Shown piece after piece: positions 1 through 8,676 of a DNA stretch of 64,000 bases. The DNA lies in assembly GCF_040045035.1 (NCBI RefSeq), contig NZ_JBDZDS010000001.1, positions 434,001 through 498,000 on the forward strand, given 5' to 3'. Numbering within the stretch: the first letter of the stretch is position 1; each line of letters opens with the position of its first letter. The notes under the pieces are model-generated. The model saw nothing but the letters and a program-made list of their open reading frames with translations, had not been told where the DNA came from and did not search any database. The translations under genes and the position numbers were made by a program. The stretch comes from Pseudaminobacter sp040045035 (GTDB taxonomy: Bacteria; Pseudomonadota; Alphaproteobacteria; Rhizobiales; Rhizobiaceae).

Positions 1-899
1 AACAGTTTCAGGCACTGGTCGGGATCGTCGATGTTCAGCACCCGGATCTGGCGTGCCATGTGCGCGCCCGCGGCCACCAGCCCGGCCAGCGCCGGCATCG
101 GCGCTTCCGCAGCGGCGAAGGCGAGCGCAAAGCAGATCAGCGCGCCGCCATAGAGCCCCACCAGCCACAGCTTGGTGTTTTCGCCGAACAGTCGCGCGGT
201 GGAGCGCACGCCCACCAGCGCGTCGTCTTCCTTGTCCTGGTGGGCATAGATGGTGTCGTAGCCGATCACCCACATGATCGAGCCGATGTAGAGCAGGATC
301 GGCGCGGCATCGAGATCGGAGAACTCGGCGGCCCAGCCCATCAGCGCGCCCCAGGAAAAGGCAAGGCCGAGAACGAACTGCGGCCAGTCGGTGATTCTCT
401 TCATGAACGGGTAGATCGCCACGATGCCGAGCGAGCAGAGGCCGAGCAGGATCGCGAAGCCGTTGAGCTGGACGAGCACCAGAAGCCCGACCAGCGCCTG
501 CATGAGCAGGAAGCGCCAGGCCTGCTTGCGGCTGACCTGGCCCGACGGCAGGGGCCGCGAGCGCGTGCGCTCGACCTCGGCGTCGATCTTCTCGTCGACG
601 AGATCGTTGTAGGTGCAGCCGGCGCCGCGCATGGCGATGGCCCCGACCAGGAACAGCACCAGATACCAGGGGTTGGGCAGAAGCGTCAGCAGCGGGTCTT
701 CCGGCCGCGCATAGGCAACCGCCGCCAGCGCCGTGGACCACCAGCAGGGCCACAGAAGCAGGATCCAGCCGATGGGACGATCCCAGCGCGCAAGCTGCGC
801 GTAGGGCCATACCCAGCGCGGCAGAACCCGATAGACCCAATGACCACTCGGCGCGTCGGCAACGCGGCCTTGCGCCTCTCTCGACTGAATATTTTCCAT
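1..899 (-). CDS. ubiA: 4-hydroxybenzoate polyprenyltransferase UbiA (3' end cut by window edge)
   Basis: Prenylates 4-hydroxybenzoate in the inner membrane, an early step of ubiquinone synthesis. Reading the minus strand from the ATG at 899 gives a start MENIQSREAQGRV, a hydrophobic stretch rich in Trp, and the first Asp-rich prenyl-diphosphate motif NDLVDEKID followed by ERTRSRPLPSGQ; further in comes IMWVIGYDTIYAHQDKEDD, the second Asp-rich motif of UbiA. About 300 codons are present against a usual length near 315-320, so only the C-terminal end is missing. It diverges from purD across about 140 bp. The run of plus-strand open frames here is shadow coding. Confidence 0.93.
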   Translation of the reverse strand, partial: MENIQSREAQGRVADAPSGHWVYRVLPRWVWPYAQLARWDRPIGWILLLWPCWWSTALAAVAYARPEDPLLTLLPNPWYLVLFLVGAIAMRGAGCTYNDLVDEKIDAEVERTRSRPLPSGQVSRKQAWRFLLMQALVGLLVLVQLNGFAILLGLCSLGIVAIYPFMKRITDWPQFVLGLAFSWGALMGWAAEFSDLDAAPILLYIGSIMWVIGYDTIYAHQDKEDDALVGVRSTARLFGENTKLWLVGLYGGALICFALAFAAAEAPMPALAGLVAAGAHMARQIRVLNIDDPDQCLKL

Positions 900-1037
900 G
901 CTCTTGAGGTGACAGCAGCCGCAACGCTCGTCAAGAAGATGATTTGTCCTTGATAATAGGCGTTGACGGTTGACCGCGCCGCGCAAGGGCCATACCGGAG
1001 GCCGCAACGGACGAACACAGGCACGGAGCGTGATGGC

Positions 1038-2312
1038 ATGAATGTTCTTCTGATTGGTTCGGGCGGCCGCGAGCACGCGCTGGCCTGGAAGATCGCGGCC
1101 TCTCCCATGCTGACCAAGCTCTACGCCGCGCCGGGCAATCCGGGCATCGCCGGAGAGGCGGAGATCGTCGCGCTGGACGTCAACGACCACGCGGCCGTGG
1201 CTGCCTTCTGCAAGGACAAGGCAATCGACCTCGTGGTGGTCGGGCCGGAAGCGCCGCTTGTCGCCGGCCTCGGCGACGACCTTAGGGCGGCCGGCATCCG
1301 CGTGTTCGGCCCCTCGGCCAAGGCGGCGCAACTCGAGGGCTCGAAGGGTTTTACCAAGGACCTCTGCCGCAGATACAACATCCCCACAGCCGCCTATGAG
1401 CGCTTCGGCAACGCCGCCGACGCCAAGGCCTATATCGAGAAGATGGGCGCGCCCATCGTGGTCAAGGCAGACGGGCTGGCCGCCGGCAAGGGCGTGACGG
1501 TTGCGATGACGCTGGACGAGGCACTTGGCGCGATCGATGCCTGCTTCGACGGCGGTTTTGGCAGCGCGGGCGCGGAAGTGGTGGTCGAGGAGTTTTTGAC
1601 CGGCGAGGAGGCGAGCTTCTTTTGCCTGTGCGACGGCAAGACCGCGCTGCCTTTCGGCACCGCCCAGGACCACAAGCGCGTGGGCGAGGGCGATACTGGC
1701 CCCAATACCGGCGGCATGGGCGCCTATTCGCCGGCGCCGGTGATGACGCCGGAACTGATCGAGCGCACCATGCGCGAGATCATCGAGCCGACCATGCGCG
1801 GCATGGCCGAGATGGGCATGCCGTTCTCGGGCGTGCTGTTCGCCGGTCTGATGATCAACGACAAGGGTCCGCAGCTCATCGAATACAATGTCCGCTTCGG
1901 CGATCCCGAATGCCAGGTGCTGATGACCCGGTTGAAGGACGACCTGCTGGTGCTCCTGAGCGCGGTGGCCGACGGGCAGCTCTCGCACATGTCGGCGCGC
2001 TGGTACGACGAGGCGGCGTTGACTGTGGTGATGGCGGCCAGGGGCTATCCGGGCACGCCGATGAAGGGGACCATCATCCGCGGCCTCGACAAGGCGCCGG
2101 AGGGCGTGGAAATCTTCCATGCCGGCACGGCGGAGGAGGATGGCGAGATCGTCGCCGCCGGCGGCCGCGTGCTGAATGTGACCGCCACCGGCAAGACAGT
2201 GACGGAAGCACAGCGCAAGGCCTATGAGGCGGTGGATGTCATTGACTGGCCGGAAGGTTTCTGCCGGCGTGACATCGGCTGGCGCGCCGTCGAGCGGGAG
2301 CAGGCGAAATGA
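1038..2312 (+). CDS. purD: Phosphoribosylamine--glycine ligase PurD
   Basis: ATP-grasp enzyme that joins phosphoribosylamine and glycine in de novo purine synthesis. The protein starts MNVLLIGSGGREHALAWK, the usual PurD N-terminus, and keeps the family blocks GPEAPLVAGL, KADGLAAGKGVTVA, FGTAQDHKRVGEGDTGPNTGGMGAY and YNVRFGDPECQ. At 424 residues it has the family length. An in-frame ATG-like start 75 nt upstream would add 25 low-quality residues, so the start at 1038 is preferred. Its stop overlaps the next start by four bases (ATGA), pointing to translational coupling with the ArsC-like gene. Confidence 0.96.
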   Translation: MNVLLIGSGGREHALAWKIAASPMLTKLYAAPGNPGIAGEAEIVALDVNDHAAVAAFCKDKAIDLVVVGPEAPLVAGLGDDLRAAGIRVFGPSAKAAQLEGSKGFTKDLCRRYNIPTAAYERFGNAADAKAYIEKMGAPIVVKADGLAAGKGVTVAMTLDEALGAIDACFDGGFGSAGAEVVVEEFLTGEEASFFCLCDGKTALPFGTAQDHKRVGEGDTGPNTGGMGAYSPAPVMTPELIERTMREIIEPTMRGMAEMGMPFSGVLFAGLMINDKGPQLIEYNVRFGDPECQVLMTRLKDDLLVLLSAVADGQLSHMSARWYDEAALTVVMAARGYPGTPMKGTIIRGLDKAPEGVEIFHAGTAEEDGEIVAAGGRVLNVTATGKTVTEAQRKAYEAVDVIDWPEGFCRRDIGWRAVEREQAK

Positions 2313-2713
2313 CCGTCACGATCTATCACAACCCGAAATGCGGCACCTCGCGTAACGCGCTGGCGATGATCCGCGCTTCCGGCGAGGAGCCGGAGATCAT
2401 CGAATATCTGCAGACCCCGCCCTCGCGCGAGCGGCTGGTGGAACTGCTCGGCATGATGAAGATGAAGCCGCGCGACCTCTTGCGCCGCAAGGGCACGCCC
2501 TATGACGAACTTGGTCTCGACGATCCGAAATGGAGAGACGACGAGCTGATCGACTTCATGCTCGCGCACCCGATCCTGATCGAGCGACCCATCGTCGTGT
2601 CGGAAAAGGGCGCGGTGCTGGCGCGGCCTTCGGAAAAGGTGCTGGACGTGCTGCCCAATCCGGACATCGGCACCTTCACCAAGGAAGACGGCGAAGTGGT
2701 GCGCAGGGGGTAG
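2309..2713 (+). CDS. arsC: ArsC-family (glutaredoxin-type) arsenate reductase-like protein
   Basis: A 134-residue thioredoxin-fold protein of the glutaredoxin-coupled ArsC family, which reduces arsenate to arsenite. It has the N-terminal catalytic Cys in YHNPKCGTSRNAL, then KGTPYDELGLDD, and conserved arginines in LIERPIVV and LARPSEKVLDVL, matching the three-Arg oxyanion site of ArsC. The start overlaps the purD stop (ATGA). No arsR, arsB or acr3 is nearby, so an arsenic role in vivo is not shown by context; many rhizobia carry such solitary ArsC genes next to housekeeping genes. Confidence 0.85.
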   Translation: MTVTIYHNPKCGTSRNALAMIRASGEEPEIIEYLQTPPSRERLVELLGMMKMKPRDLLRRKGTPYDELGLDDPKWRDDELIDFMLAHPILIERPIVVSEKGAVLARPSEKVLDVLPNPDIGTFTKEDGEVVRRG

Positions 2714-2823
2714 GTCTCATGCCCGGCGGCGTTGCGTCGTAGGCGGTAGCTCTGGCGGCACGGCTGTCGAGGTCTGGATCCCCGCAACCATTCGCGGCCT
2801 CGTCGTTTGCTAAGCTTTGCCTA

Positions 2824-4383
2824 TCAGTCAATGCGATCCACAGCCGAAGGCACGGTTCCCGTCATCGTCGGGTCGAGATCGCCCGACAGCTTTCCTTCGC
2901 CGAAGGCCCAGGCGATCAAGCTCTCACGAATCGACACCAGATAACCGCCGAGCCGCTGCAGGATATCGCCTTCAGCTTCAGCGATCTGTTCGGCTGTCGG
3001 CGTCGAAGTGATAGGGAGTTGCTGGTCAGCCGCATCGAGGGCGTTTTGCTGCACGATCGGCTGGGCAGGCGCATCGGGCTGCGGGGCAGGCTGGGCAGTT
3101 GCTTCCGCATTCGTCTCTTGGGTCACGTCCGGCTTTTGGTCTGAGTCCGGGTTGGTCGGCGCGGCGACCGTGTCGCCTTTGGGGTCCACGGGGTCCACGC
3201 GATCGATATCGTGCTGTTCGCTTGCCGCAAGGCCATCACCCTGTGCGCCAGGCTGTTTGGCTACATCAGGTTGCGCAGGGGGCTGGGCGGCAGCGGCGGA
3301 CTTCGTCGCGGCCAGTTTTTTGGCCGTGTCCGCCTTCTTGGTCTTGCCGGGCTTCTTGGCAGCTTTCGATTTGCCGGGGGTAGCGGCCTTGTCGTTCTCG
3401 GGTTCGGCGCGTTCGGGATGCAGGGCGTTTTCCAGCGCGGCCAGCGGGCCAGTCTGCTCGTGTGGCGCGTAGGCCAGATCGAGAGCCGGCGCGGCATCCC
3501 GCTTGGTCGTGGGTGCCTTGGCGATCAGTTCGGACGGCGCATCGAGCAGCTTGCCGAAGGGCCAGGTGCCGCGCAGTTCGTCTGCGTTCATCGAGGCCAC
3601 GTTGACGTCGATGTCGATCGGCGTTCCCGGCACGCGGTAGGGGCAGCTCTTGGCGCCGCGGCAATTGGCCTGCGCGGCGAACTGCCAGAGTGCGTAACCC
3701 TGCCAGTTGCCCTTCGGGAAATGTTCGCCGATTTCGGGCTTGTAGCGGGCGTACCAGAGGGGCAGACGCGACAGCAGCTGGTATTTGTCGCGATTGTCGG
3801 CGATGTGCTGGGCGGTGCTGCCGTTGGTGTAGAGGATCGGGTAACGCCCGGTGCGGCGCTGGATCTGGCGCGCGAACTGCTCGGCATCCCCCAGCGACAT
3901 CCATTTCTGCGGGTCATTTTCCTCGATGTCGAGCGCCATCAGGTCGTCGGGGCCGGGCTGGGCGAAGTCGAGGAAATTGTTGGCCTGCTCGATGGGATTG
4001 CCAGGGCGGGCGAGGTGGTAGGCGCCCCATTTGAGGCCGAGCGCCTTGGCCATGGCGCGGCGGGTCTGGAACAGCTCGCGCGCCACCGCATGCCGCTTCC
4101 AGAGCGCCTTGCAGAGCTTCACCTCGGTATCGCTGCCGCTGCAGGAATAGGGCGGCGACAGGCCGTCCGAGGCCTTGTTGATGAAGCCGACGACGCGCTT
4201 GTCGGTGACGAGCTGTTCCCAGTCGATGGCGTTGTATTCGTAGGCGTCGACGACCAGCGCGCGGTCCGGCCGCTTCCACGGCTCGGAAAAATCAGAGGCG
4301 GCGGCGGGCATCCAGTGCAGCGCAAGCGCTGCGCTCAGCGCTGCCAGAATGCGTCGACAGTGACGTAGGCGTGTTGGGTTCAA
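2824..4383 (-). CDS. Secreted GH25 lysozyme-like protein with long Ala/Pro/Lys/Gln-rich tail
   Basis: Probable peptidoglycan muramidase. Residues 1-30 form a signal peptide (RRILAALSAALALHWMPAAAS). Residues 40-270 read as a GH25 domain: VVDAYEYNAIDWEQL, GFINKASDG, KWGAYHLARPGNP, the acidic DIE motif at about 152-154 (LMALDIEEND), YPILYTNGS and GYALWQFAA. Four Cys (81, 91, 241, 247) suggest disulfides. From about residue 290 to 450 follows a low-complexity segment rich in Ala, Lys, Pro and Gln, then a more ordered C-terminus (LQRLGGYLVSIRESLIAWAFG). Total length 519 is about twice a bare GH25 domain. It converges with arsC over 110 bp. The cellular target (self or other bacteria) is not evident. 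Confidence 0.8.
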   Translation of the reverse strand: MNPTRLRHCRRILAALSAALALHWMPAAASDFSEPWKRPDRALVVDAYEYNAIDWEQLVTDKRVVGFINKASDGLSPPYSCSGSDTEVKLCKALWKRHAVARELFQTRRAMAKALGLKWGAYHLARPGNPIEQANNFLDFAQPGPDDLMALDIEENDPQKWMSLGDAEQFARQIQRRTGRYPILYTNGSTAQHIADNRDKYQLLSRLPLWYARYKPEIGEHFPKGNWQGYALWQFAAQANCRGAKSCPYRVPGTPIDIDVNVASMNADELRGTWPFGKLLDAPSELIAKAPTTKRDAAPALDLAYAPHEQTGPLAALENALHPERAEPENDKAATPGKSKAAKKPGKTKKADTAKKLAATKSAAAAQPPAQPDVAKQPGAQGDGLAASEQHDIDRVDPVDPKGDTVAAPTNPDSDQKPDVTQETNAEATAQPAPQPDAPAQPIVQQNALDAADQQLPITSTPTAEQIAEAEGDILQRLGGYLVSIRESLIAWAFGEGKLSGDLDPTMTGTVPSAVDRID

Positions 4384-4453
4384 TACAGGTGTTCCCGCGG
4401 GGCAAGCAGTGGTCCCGCTCCTTTATAATTAAGGAAGTGCTTAAATTGTGGCC

Positions 4454-4684
4454 TCAGTGACCGTACGTCAACGCGAACGGATCCTGCGCCGGTTCTGTCG
4501 GCAGGCTTCCTTCAGCTTCACGACGACGAAAATGCGTCAGCGAGCATCTGGGCGAGCACAAAATGCCGCGATCCGACCAGTAAGCCGGGCCATGCGCGAT
4601 GTCGCCCTCATGATACCAGAAGCCAACGGAGCCATACGGCAGGCCACATTCCACACAGCGACGGGTTTCGGGTTTGGCGAGCAT
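4454..4684 (-). CDS. Small Cys-rich (zinc-ribbon-like) conserved hypothetical protein
   Basis: A 76-residue product starting MLAKPETRRCVECG. Four Cys are arranged as C-x2-C near the N-terminus (RRCVECGLPYG) and C-x3-C in the middle (ILCSPRCSLTHF), which would suit one zinc site; several His and Trp lie between. The start at 4684 is set by AAAGGA placed about seven bases upstream; an open frame extends 20 codons further but lacks a better ribosome site. It diverges from the acyl-CoA dehydrogenase gene. I do not recognise a function. Confidence 0.6.
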   Translation of the reverse strand: MLAKPETRRCVECGLPYGSVGFWYHEGDIAHGPAYWSDRGILCSPRCSLTHFRRREAEGSLPTEPAQDPFALTYGH

Positions 4685-4839
4685 AAGAAGTCCTTTCACG
4701 GCATAGTTAGGGACAAGGGTGCGCCCGTGCAACTTTCGCACCAAATTTGACGTTTACGTCAAAAGTAAGTAGCGCTGCGGAGGCGTTTCCGCGTAATCTG
4801 CGCTACGCTCAGATCCCTGATCAGGAGGACCGGCCAGAA

Positions 4840-6615
4840 ATGTACCGCGCACCCGTCGAGGAGATTTCGTTCACGCTCAAGCATGTGGCCGGACTGAAGG
4901 CAGCGATCGAGGCAGGGGCGCTGGGCGACCTCAGCGAGGACCTTGCGGATGCGATCCTGCAGGAAGCGGGGCGCTTCGCCTCCGAGGAGGTGGCGCCGCT
5001 GCGCGAGATCGGCGACCGGCACGGAGCGGTGCTGAAGGACGCGGCGGTGACGACGCCGCCCGGCTGGAAGCAGCTTTACGCGCGCTGGATCGAAGGCGGC
5101 TGGAATGCGCTGCAGGCACCGGAGGAGTTCGGCGGGCAGGGCCTGCCGGCTATGCTCGGCGTGGCGGCGCTGGAAATGTGGAACTCCGCCTCCATGGCCT
5201 TCGGCATCGGCCCGACGCTGACCATGGGCGCGGTTGAGGCACTGGACAAGCACGCCTCCGAGGAACTCAAGCGCACCTATCTGGAAAAGCTCGTCTCGGG
5301 CGAGTGGATGGGTACGATGAACCTTACCGAGCCGCAGGCGGGCTCGGACCTCGCCGCGCTGCGCACGCGCGCCGAGCGCGCCGCCGACGGTACCTATCGC
5401 ATCTTCGGCCAGAAGATTTTCATCACCTATGGCGAGCACGATTTCACCGATAATATCGTGCATCTGGTGCTGGCGCGCCTGCCCGATGCGCCGGCCGGCA
5501 CGCGCGGCATCTCGCTGTTCCTGGTGCCGAAATTCCTCGTCAACGAGGACGGCTCGCTTGGGGCTCGCAATGACGCGTTCTGCTCGGGCCTTGAGCACAA
5601 GCTCGGCATCCATGCCTCGCCCACCTGCACGATGATCTTCGGCGACGGCTTTGCCAAGGATCGCGAGCCGGGCGCCATCGGCTGGTTGATCGGCGAGGAG
5701 AACCGGGGGCTCGCCTGCATGTTCACCATGATGAACAACGCCCGTCTCGCCGTCGGCATCCAGGGCGTGGCGGTGGCCGAAGCCGCGTTCCAGAAGGCGC
5801 TGGCCTATGCCAATGAGCGCCGGCAGGGCAAGGCAGCTGGCTATGACGGCGAGGGCATGGCGCCGATCGTCCTCCATCCCGACGTGCAGCGGAACCTGCT
5901 GACCATGAAGGCGCTGACGCAGGCCGCCCGCGCCATCTGCTATTCCTGCGCGCATGCGACCGACCGCGCCCGTGCCGGCGGTGATGGCGCCCAGTTCTGG
6001 CAGGAGCGGGCCAACCTGCTCACGCCCGTCGCCAAGGCCTTTTCCACCGATGTCGGCGTCGACGTCGCCTCGCTCGGCGTACAGGTGCATGGCGGCATGG
6101 GTTTTATCGAGGAGACGGGGGCGGCGGCGCTGCTGCGTGACGCCCGCATCGCCCCGATCTACGAGGGCACCAACGGCATCCAGGCGATCGACCTGGTGAC
6201 GCGCAAGCTGCCGCAAGGCGGCGGCGAGCATGTGCACCGCTATATCAACGAACTAAGCGAGGTCGTCGGCCGGGTGCGCGCGTCTAACCTGCAGGGCTTC
6301 GGCCGCACGGCCAACGAGCTCGAGGCCGCGCTGGGCCATCTTTCGGAGGCGACGCGGCATTTGGAGAAAGCAATGGGCGAGGGGCGCATGGATGAAGCGC
6401 TGGCCGGCGCCACGCCCTATCTCAGGCTGTTCGGGCTTGCGGCCGGCGGAGCCTATCTGGCGCAGGCAGCTCTGGCCGGCGGCGATGGGGAGCGCCAGGC
6501 GCTGTGCCGTTTCTTCGCCGAAAATCTCGTCGGCGAGACGCGGGCGCTAAAGGAGCGTGTCGTGGATGGGGCGGCTAGCCTGGCCGTAGCGGGCGAGAGC
6601 CTGATTTCGGCTTGA
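4840..6615 (+). CDS. Acyl-CoA dehydrogenase with C-terminal extension (DmdC-like family)
   Basis: FAD enzyme that introduces a 2,3 double bond into an acyl-CoA. The start MYRAPVEEISFTLKHV follows AGGAGG at 4823-4828; earlier in-frame starts are poorer. Visible family blocks are GGQGLPAM, WMGTMNLTEPQAGSDLAALRTRA, KIFITYGEHD, LGIHASPTCTM, NNARLAVGIQGVAV, VQVHGGMGFIEETGAA and IYEGTNGIQAIDLVTRKL. At 591 residues with an extra C-terminal helical domain it fits the long family that includes 3-methylmercaptopropionyl-CoA dehydrogenase DmdC rather than the roughly 380-residue short-chain enzymes. An enoyl-CoA hydratase follows after 21 nt, so the pair likely performs two successive beta-oxidation steps. 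The substrate cannot be told from the sequence. Confidence 0.9.
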   Translation: MYRAPVEEISFTLKHVAGLKAAIEAGALGDLSEDLADAILQEAGRFASEEVAPLREIGDRHGAVLKDAAVTTPPGWKQLYARWIEGGWNALQAPEEFGGQGLPAMLGVAALEMWNSASMAFGIGPTLTMGAVEALDKHASEELKRTYLEKLVSGEWMGTMNLTEPQAGSDLAALRTRAERAADGTYRIFGQKIFITYGEHDFTDNIVHLVLARLPDAPAGTRGISLFLVPKFLVNEDGSLGARNDAFCSGLEHKLGIHASPTCTMIFGDGFAKDREPGAIGWLIGEENRGLACMFTMMNNARLAVGIQGVAVAEAAFQKALAYANERRQGKAAGYDGEGMAPIVLHPDVQRNLLTMKALTQAARAICYSCAHATDRARAGGDGAQFWQERANLLTPVAKAFSTDVGVDVASLGVQVHGGMGFIEETGAAALLRDARIAPIYEGTNGIQAIDLVTRKLPQGGGEHVHRYINELSEVVGRVRASNLQGFGRTANELEAALGHLSEATRHLEKAMGEGRMDEALAGATPYLRLFGLAAGGAYLAQAALAGGDGERQALCRFFAENLVGETRALKERVVDGAASLAVAGESLISA

Positions 6616-6636
6616 TGGAAACAGGGGGAGGGGAAC

Positions 6637-7398
6637 ATGGCGAGCCTGGCTAACGGCCACATCATCATCGAGCGGCGCCGGGCGGTGCAGACGATCCGCA
6701 TGAACCGGCCGGACAAGAAAAACGCCATTACCCGCGCCATGTATGCCGCGATGGCCGCAGCACTCCAGTCGGGCGATGCCGATCCGGAAATCCGCGCGCA
6801 TGTCTTCTTCGGCGTTCCGGGCGCCTTCTCGGCCGGCAACGATCTCGCCGACTTCATGGCGGTGGCCATGGGTGGCGATGGCGGCCAGGAAGTCTGGGAC
6901 TTCCTGCTTGCGCTGGCGCAGTCGGAAAAGCCGCTGCTCTCGGGCGTGGACGGCATCGCGGTGGGCATCGGCACGACGCTGAACCTCCACTGCGACCTGA
7001 CCTTTGCCACACCGCGCACGGTGTTCAAGACGCCATTCGTCGATCTCGGCCTCGTGCCGGAGGCCGGTTCGAGCCTGCTGGTTCCGGCCGTGCTCGGCCG
7101 TCAGCAAGCCTTCGCCATGCTGGGGCTCGGCAAGGGATTTTCGGCAGAACAGGCCAAGGCGGCGGGACTGATCTACGACGTGGTGCCGGAGGATACGCTG
7201 GAGGCGGCCGTGCTGACGGCTGCTGAGGCGGTTGCGGCCAAGCCGCCGCAGGCGCTGAAGATCGCGCGCGACCTGATGCGCGCGCCGCGCGAGGCGGTCG
7301 TCGCCCGCATCCGCGAGGAGGGCGAGCATTTTCGCGAGCGCTTGAAATCGGACGAGGCCAAGCAGGCCTTCGTCGCCTTCATGAGCCGAAAGAAATGA
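6637..7398 (+). CDS. Enoyl-CoA hydratase/isomerase family protein
   Basis: Crotonase-fold protein of 253 residues that would hydrate (or isomerise) an enoyl-CoA. It shows RPDKKNAITRAMYAAM, the oxyanion-hole block FSAGNDLADFMAVAMGG, KPLLSGVDGIAVGIGTTLNLHCDL and FVDLGLVPEAGSSLLVP; the last carries one acidic catalytic position (PEAGSS). The ATG at 6637 lies after the purine-rich AGGGGGAGGGGAAC. It forms an operon with the preceding acyl-CoA dehydrogenase and is followed at once by a hairpin that overlaps its stop codon. Confidence 0.9.
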   Translation: MASLANGHIIIERRRAVQTIRMNRPDKKNAITRAMYAAMAAALQSGDADPEIRAHVFFGVPGAFSAGNDLADFMAVAMGGDGGQEVWDFLLALAQSEKPLLSGVDGIAVGIGTTLNLHCDLTFATPRTVFKTPFVDLGLVPEAGSSLLVPAVLGRQQAFAMLGLGKGFSAEQAKAAGLIYDVVPEDTLEAAVLTAAEAVAAKPPQALKIARDLMRAPREAVVARIREEGEHFRERLKSDEAKQAFVAFMSRKK

Positions 7399-7416
7399 CC
7401 CCGCCGAAGCGGGGTC
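7397..7416 (+). terminator. Hairpin at the end of the enoyl-CoA hydratase gene
   Basis: GACCCCGC (7397-7404), tetraloop CGAA, GCGGGGTC (7409-7416): a perfect 8-bp GC-rich stem that begins inside the stop codon. No clear T run follows, so it may act as a weak terminator or as an mRNA 3'-end stabiliser. It lies between convergent genes. Confidence 0.6.
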
Positions 7417-7449
7417 AATCGGGTATGCCTGAGGATCGTCAGGATCGCG

Positions 7450-7917
7450 TCAGCGATAGTAAGGCGAAACGCACTGCTGGCGCGGCCCATAATTGGGCTG
7501 GAACGTGTTGTCGTAGGCCTGGTACGAGCGATAGCGATCGTAGCACCAGCGCATATGCGCGTCGCCGTAGCTCGGCTGACGATAGACAGGCGCGGGCTCG
7601 CGATAGACGGGCGCCGGCTGGCTGGCGATGGCGCCGCCGATGATCGCGCCGGCTATGAAGGCCGCGGGCGGAAACCACCAGCCATTGTGCTCGCGCCAGC
7701 CCGGCCGGGAGTGCCGGTAGCCGCGATGGCCGTTGTAGTAGTAGTTGCCGCCGCGACGGTAGAAACGCTCGCCGCCGTCACGCACCTGCTGGATGTCGGA
7801 GGCGCCGGCTTCGAGCCTGGGAAGCAGCACGGGCGCGGCGTTTGCCTCCACCATGCTCGAGGCAATGGCGGTCGCGGCCATGGCGGCTGCGCAAATGGTT
7901 AGCAAAAGCTTTTTCAT
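7450..7917 (-). CDS. BA14K-family secreted protein
   Basis: A 155-residue exported protein. Residues 1-27 are a clear signal peptide (MKKLLLTICAAAMAATAIASS). The middle is rich in Tyr, Gly and Arg (RGGNYYYNGHRGYRH), followed by a short hydrophobic Gly/Ala segment (AAFIAGAIIGGAIAS), and the C-terminus carries the BA14K signature WCYDRYRSYQAYDNTFQP and a final Cys-containing QQCVSPYYR. BA14K proteins were described in Brucella as immunoreactive proteins with lectin-like properties and are common in Rhizobiales; the role here is probably in the envelope. GAGG lies six bases before the ATG. Confidence 0.88.
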   Translation of the reverse strand: MKKLLLTICAAAMAATAIASSMVEANAAPVLLPRLEAGASDIQQVRDGGERFYRRGGNYYYNGHRGYRHSRPGWREHNGWWFPPAAFIAGAIIGGAIASQPAPVYREPAPVYRQPSYGDAHMRWCYDRYRSYQAYDNTFQPNYGPRQQCVSPYYR

Positions 7918-8041
7918 AAGTACCTCATTCAGTTTTCCAAGCCCTGCCTGAGAACATGACAGGTGAAGGATGAACCGTAACTGAATGAATTCATTAAATT
8001 TCGGTAATCATTGCCTTGCGGGCGCCGGCGAAATGGGCCCC

Positions 8042-8659
8042 TCAGGGGTAAAGCCGGCTCTTTTCCCAGCCGCCATCCTCGGTGCGGGTGAAGACGATGC
8101 GGTCGTGCAGACGGAAGGGGCGGTCGTGCCAGAACTCGATCGTCTGTGGCACGATGCGGAAACCGGACCAGTAGGCGGGGCGCGGTATCTCGCCGATCGC
8201 ATAGCGGGCGGTGTATTCGGCCACCGCCTTCTCGAGCGCGAAGCGGCTTTCCAGCGGCCGCGACTGCTTCGAGGCCCAGGCGCCGATCCGGCTGCCGCGC
8301 GGGCGCGAGGCGAAATAGGCGTCGGCCTCGGCGTCGCTGACGATCTCCACGGGCCCGCGCACGCGCACCTGGCGGCGCAGCGACTTCCAGTGGAAGCACA
8401 TGGCGGCCTTCATGGTGGCGAGGATCTCGCGGCCCTTGGCGCTTTCGAAATTGGTGTAGAAGACAAAACCCTTTTCGTCGAAGCCCTTGAGCAAAACCAT
8501 GCGCACGTCGGGCATGCCGTCGGGGTCGACGGTCGCCAGCGCCACGCCATTGGGATCGTTCGGCTCGCTCTGGGCTGCGTCGTCAAGCCACGTCGCGAAA
8601 AGACGAAACGGTTCGGCGCTTTCGGTAAAGTCACCGGTTGTTAATGCTGTTTCGGCCAT
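8042..8659 (-). CDS. pdxH: Pyridoxamine 5'-phosphate oxidase PdxH
   Basis: FMN enzyme that oxidises pyridoxine or pyridoxamine 5'-phosphate to pyridoxal 5'-phosphate, the last step of vitamin B6 synthesis and salvage. The 205-residue protein has the usual blocks: NGVALATVDPDGMPDVRMVLLKGFDEKGFVFYTN (split across the FMN-binding strand region), ESAKGREI, FHWKSLRRQVRVRG, SRPRGSRIGAWASKQS and RPAYWSGFRIVP, ending WEKSRLYP, the conserved C-terminal substrate-site residues. It diverges from the lipoprotein gene with only 17 nt between the two start codons, so the two promoters must overlap or reach into the neighbour. Confidence 0.96.
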   Translation of the reverse strand: MAETALTTGDFTESAEPFRLFATWLDDAAQSEPNDPNGVALATVDPDGMPDVRMVLLKGFDEKGFVFYTNFESAKGREILATMKAAMCFHWKSLRRQVRVRGPVEIVSDAEADAYFASRPRGSRIGAWASKQSRPLESRFALEKAVAEYTARYAIGEIPRPAYWSGFRIVPQTIEFWHDRPFRLHDRIVFTRTEDGGWEKSRLYP

Positions 8660-8676
8660 AGTTTTTTCTCGAAGTG

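Noticed and set aside
60..953. A 297-codon plus-strand frame at the window start
   Set aside because: It is the reverse of ubiA, whose prenyltransferase motifs are read on the minus strand.
4759..6237. A 492-codon minus-strand frame opposite the acyl-CoA dehydrogenase
   Set aside because: No recognisable domain and biased composition; the plus-strand product has complete family motifs.
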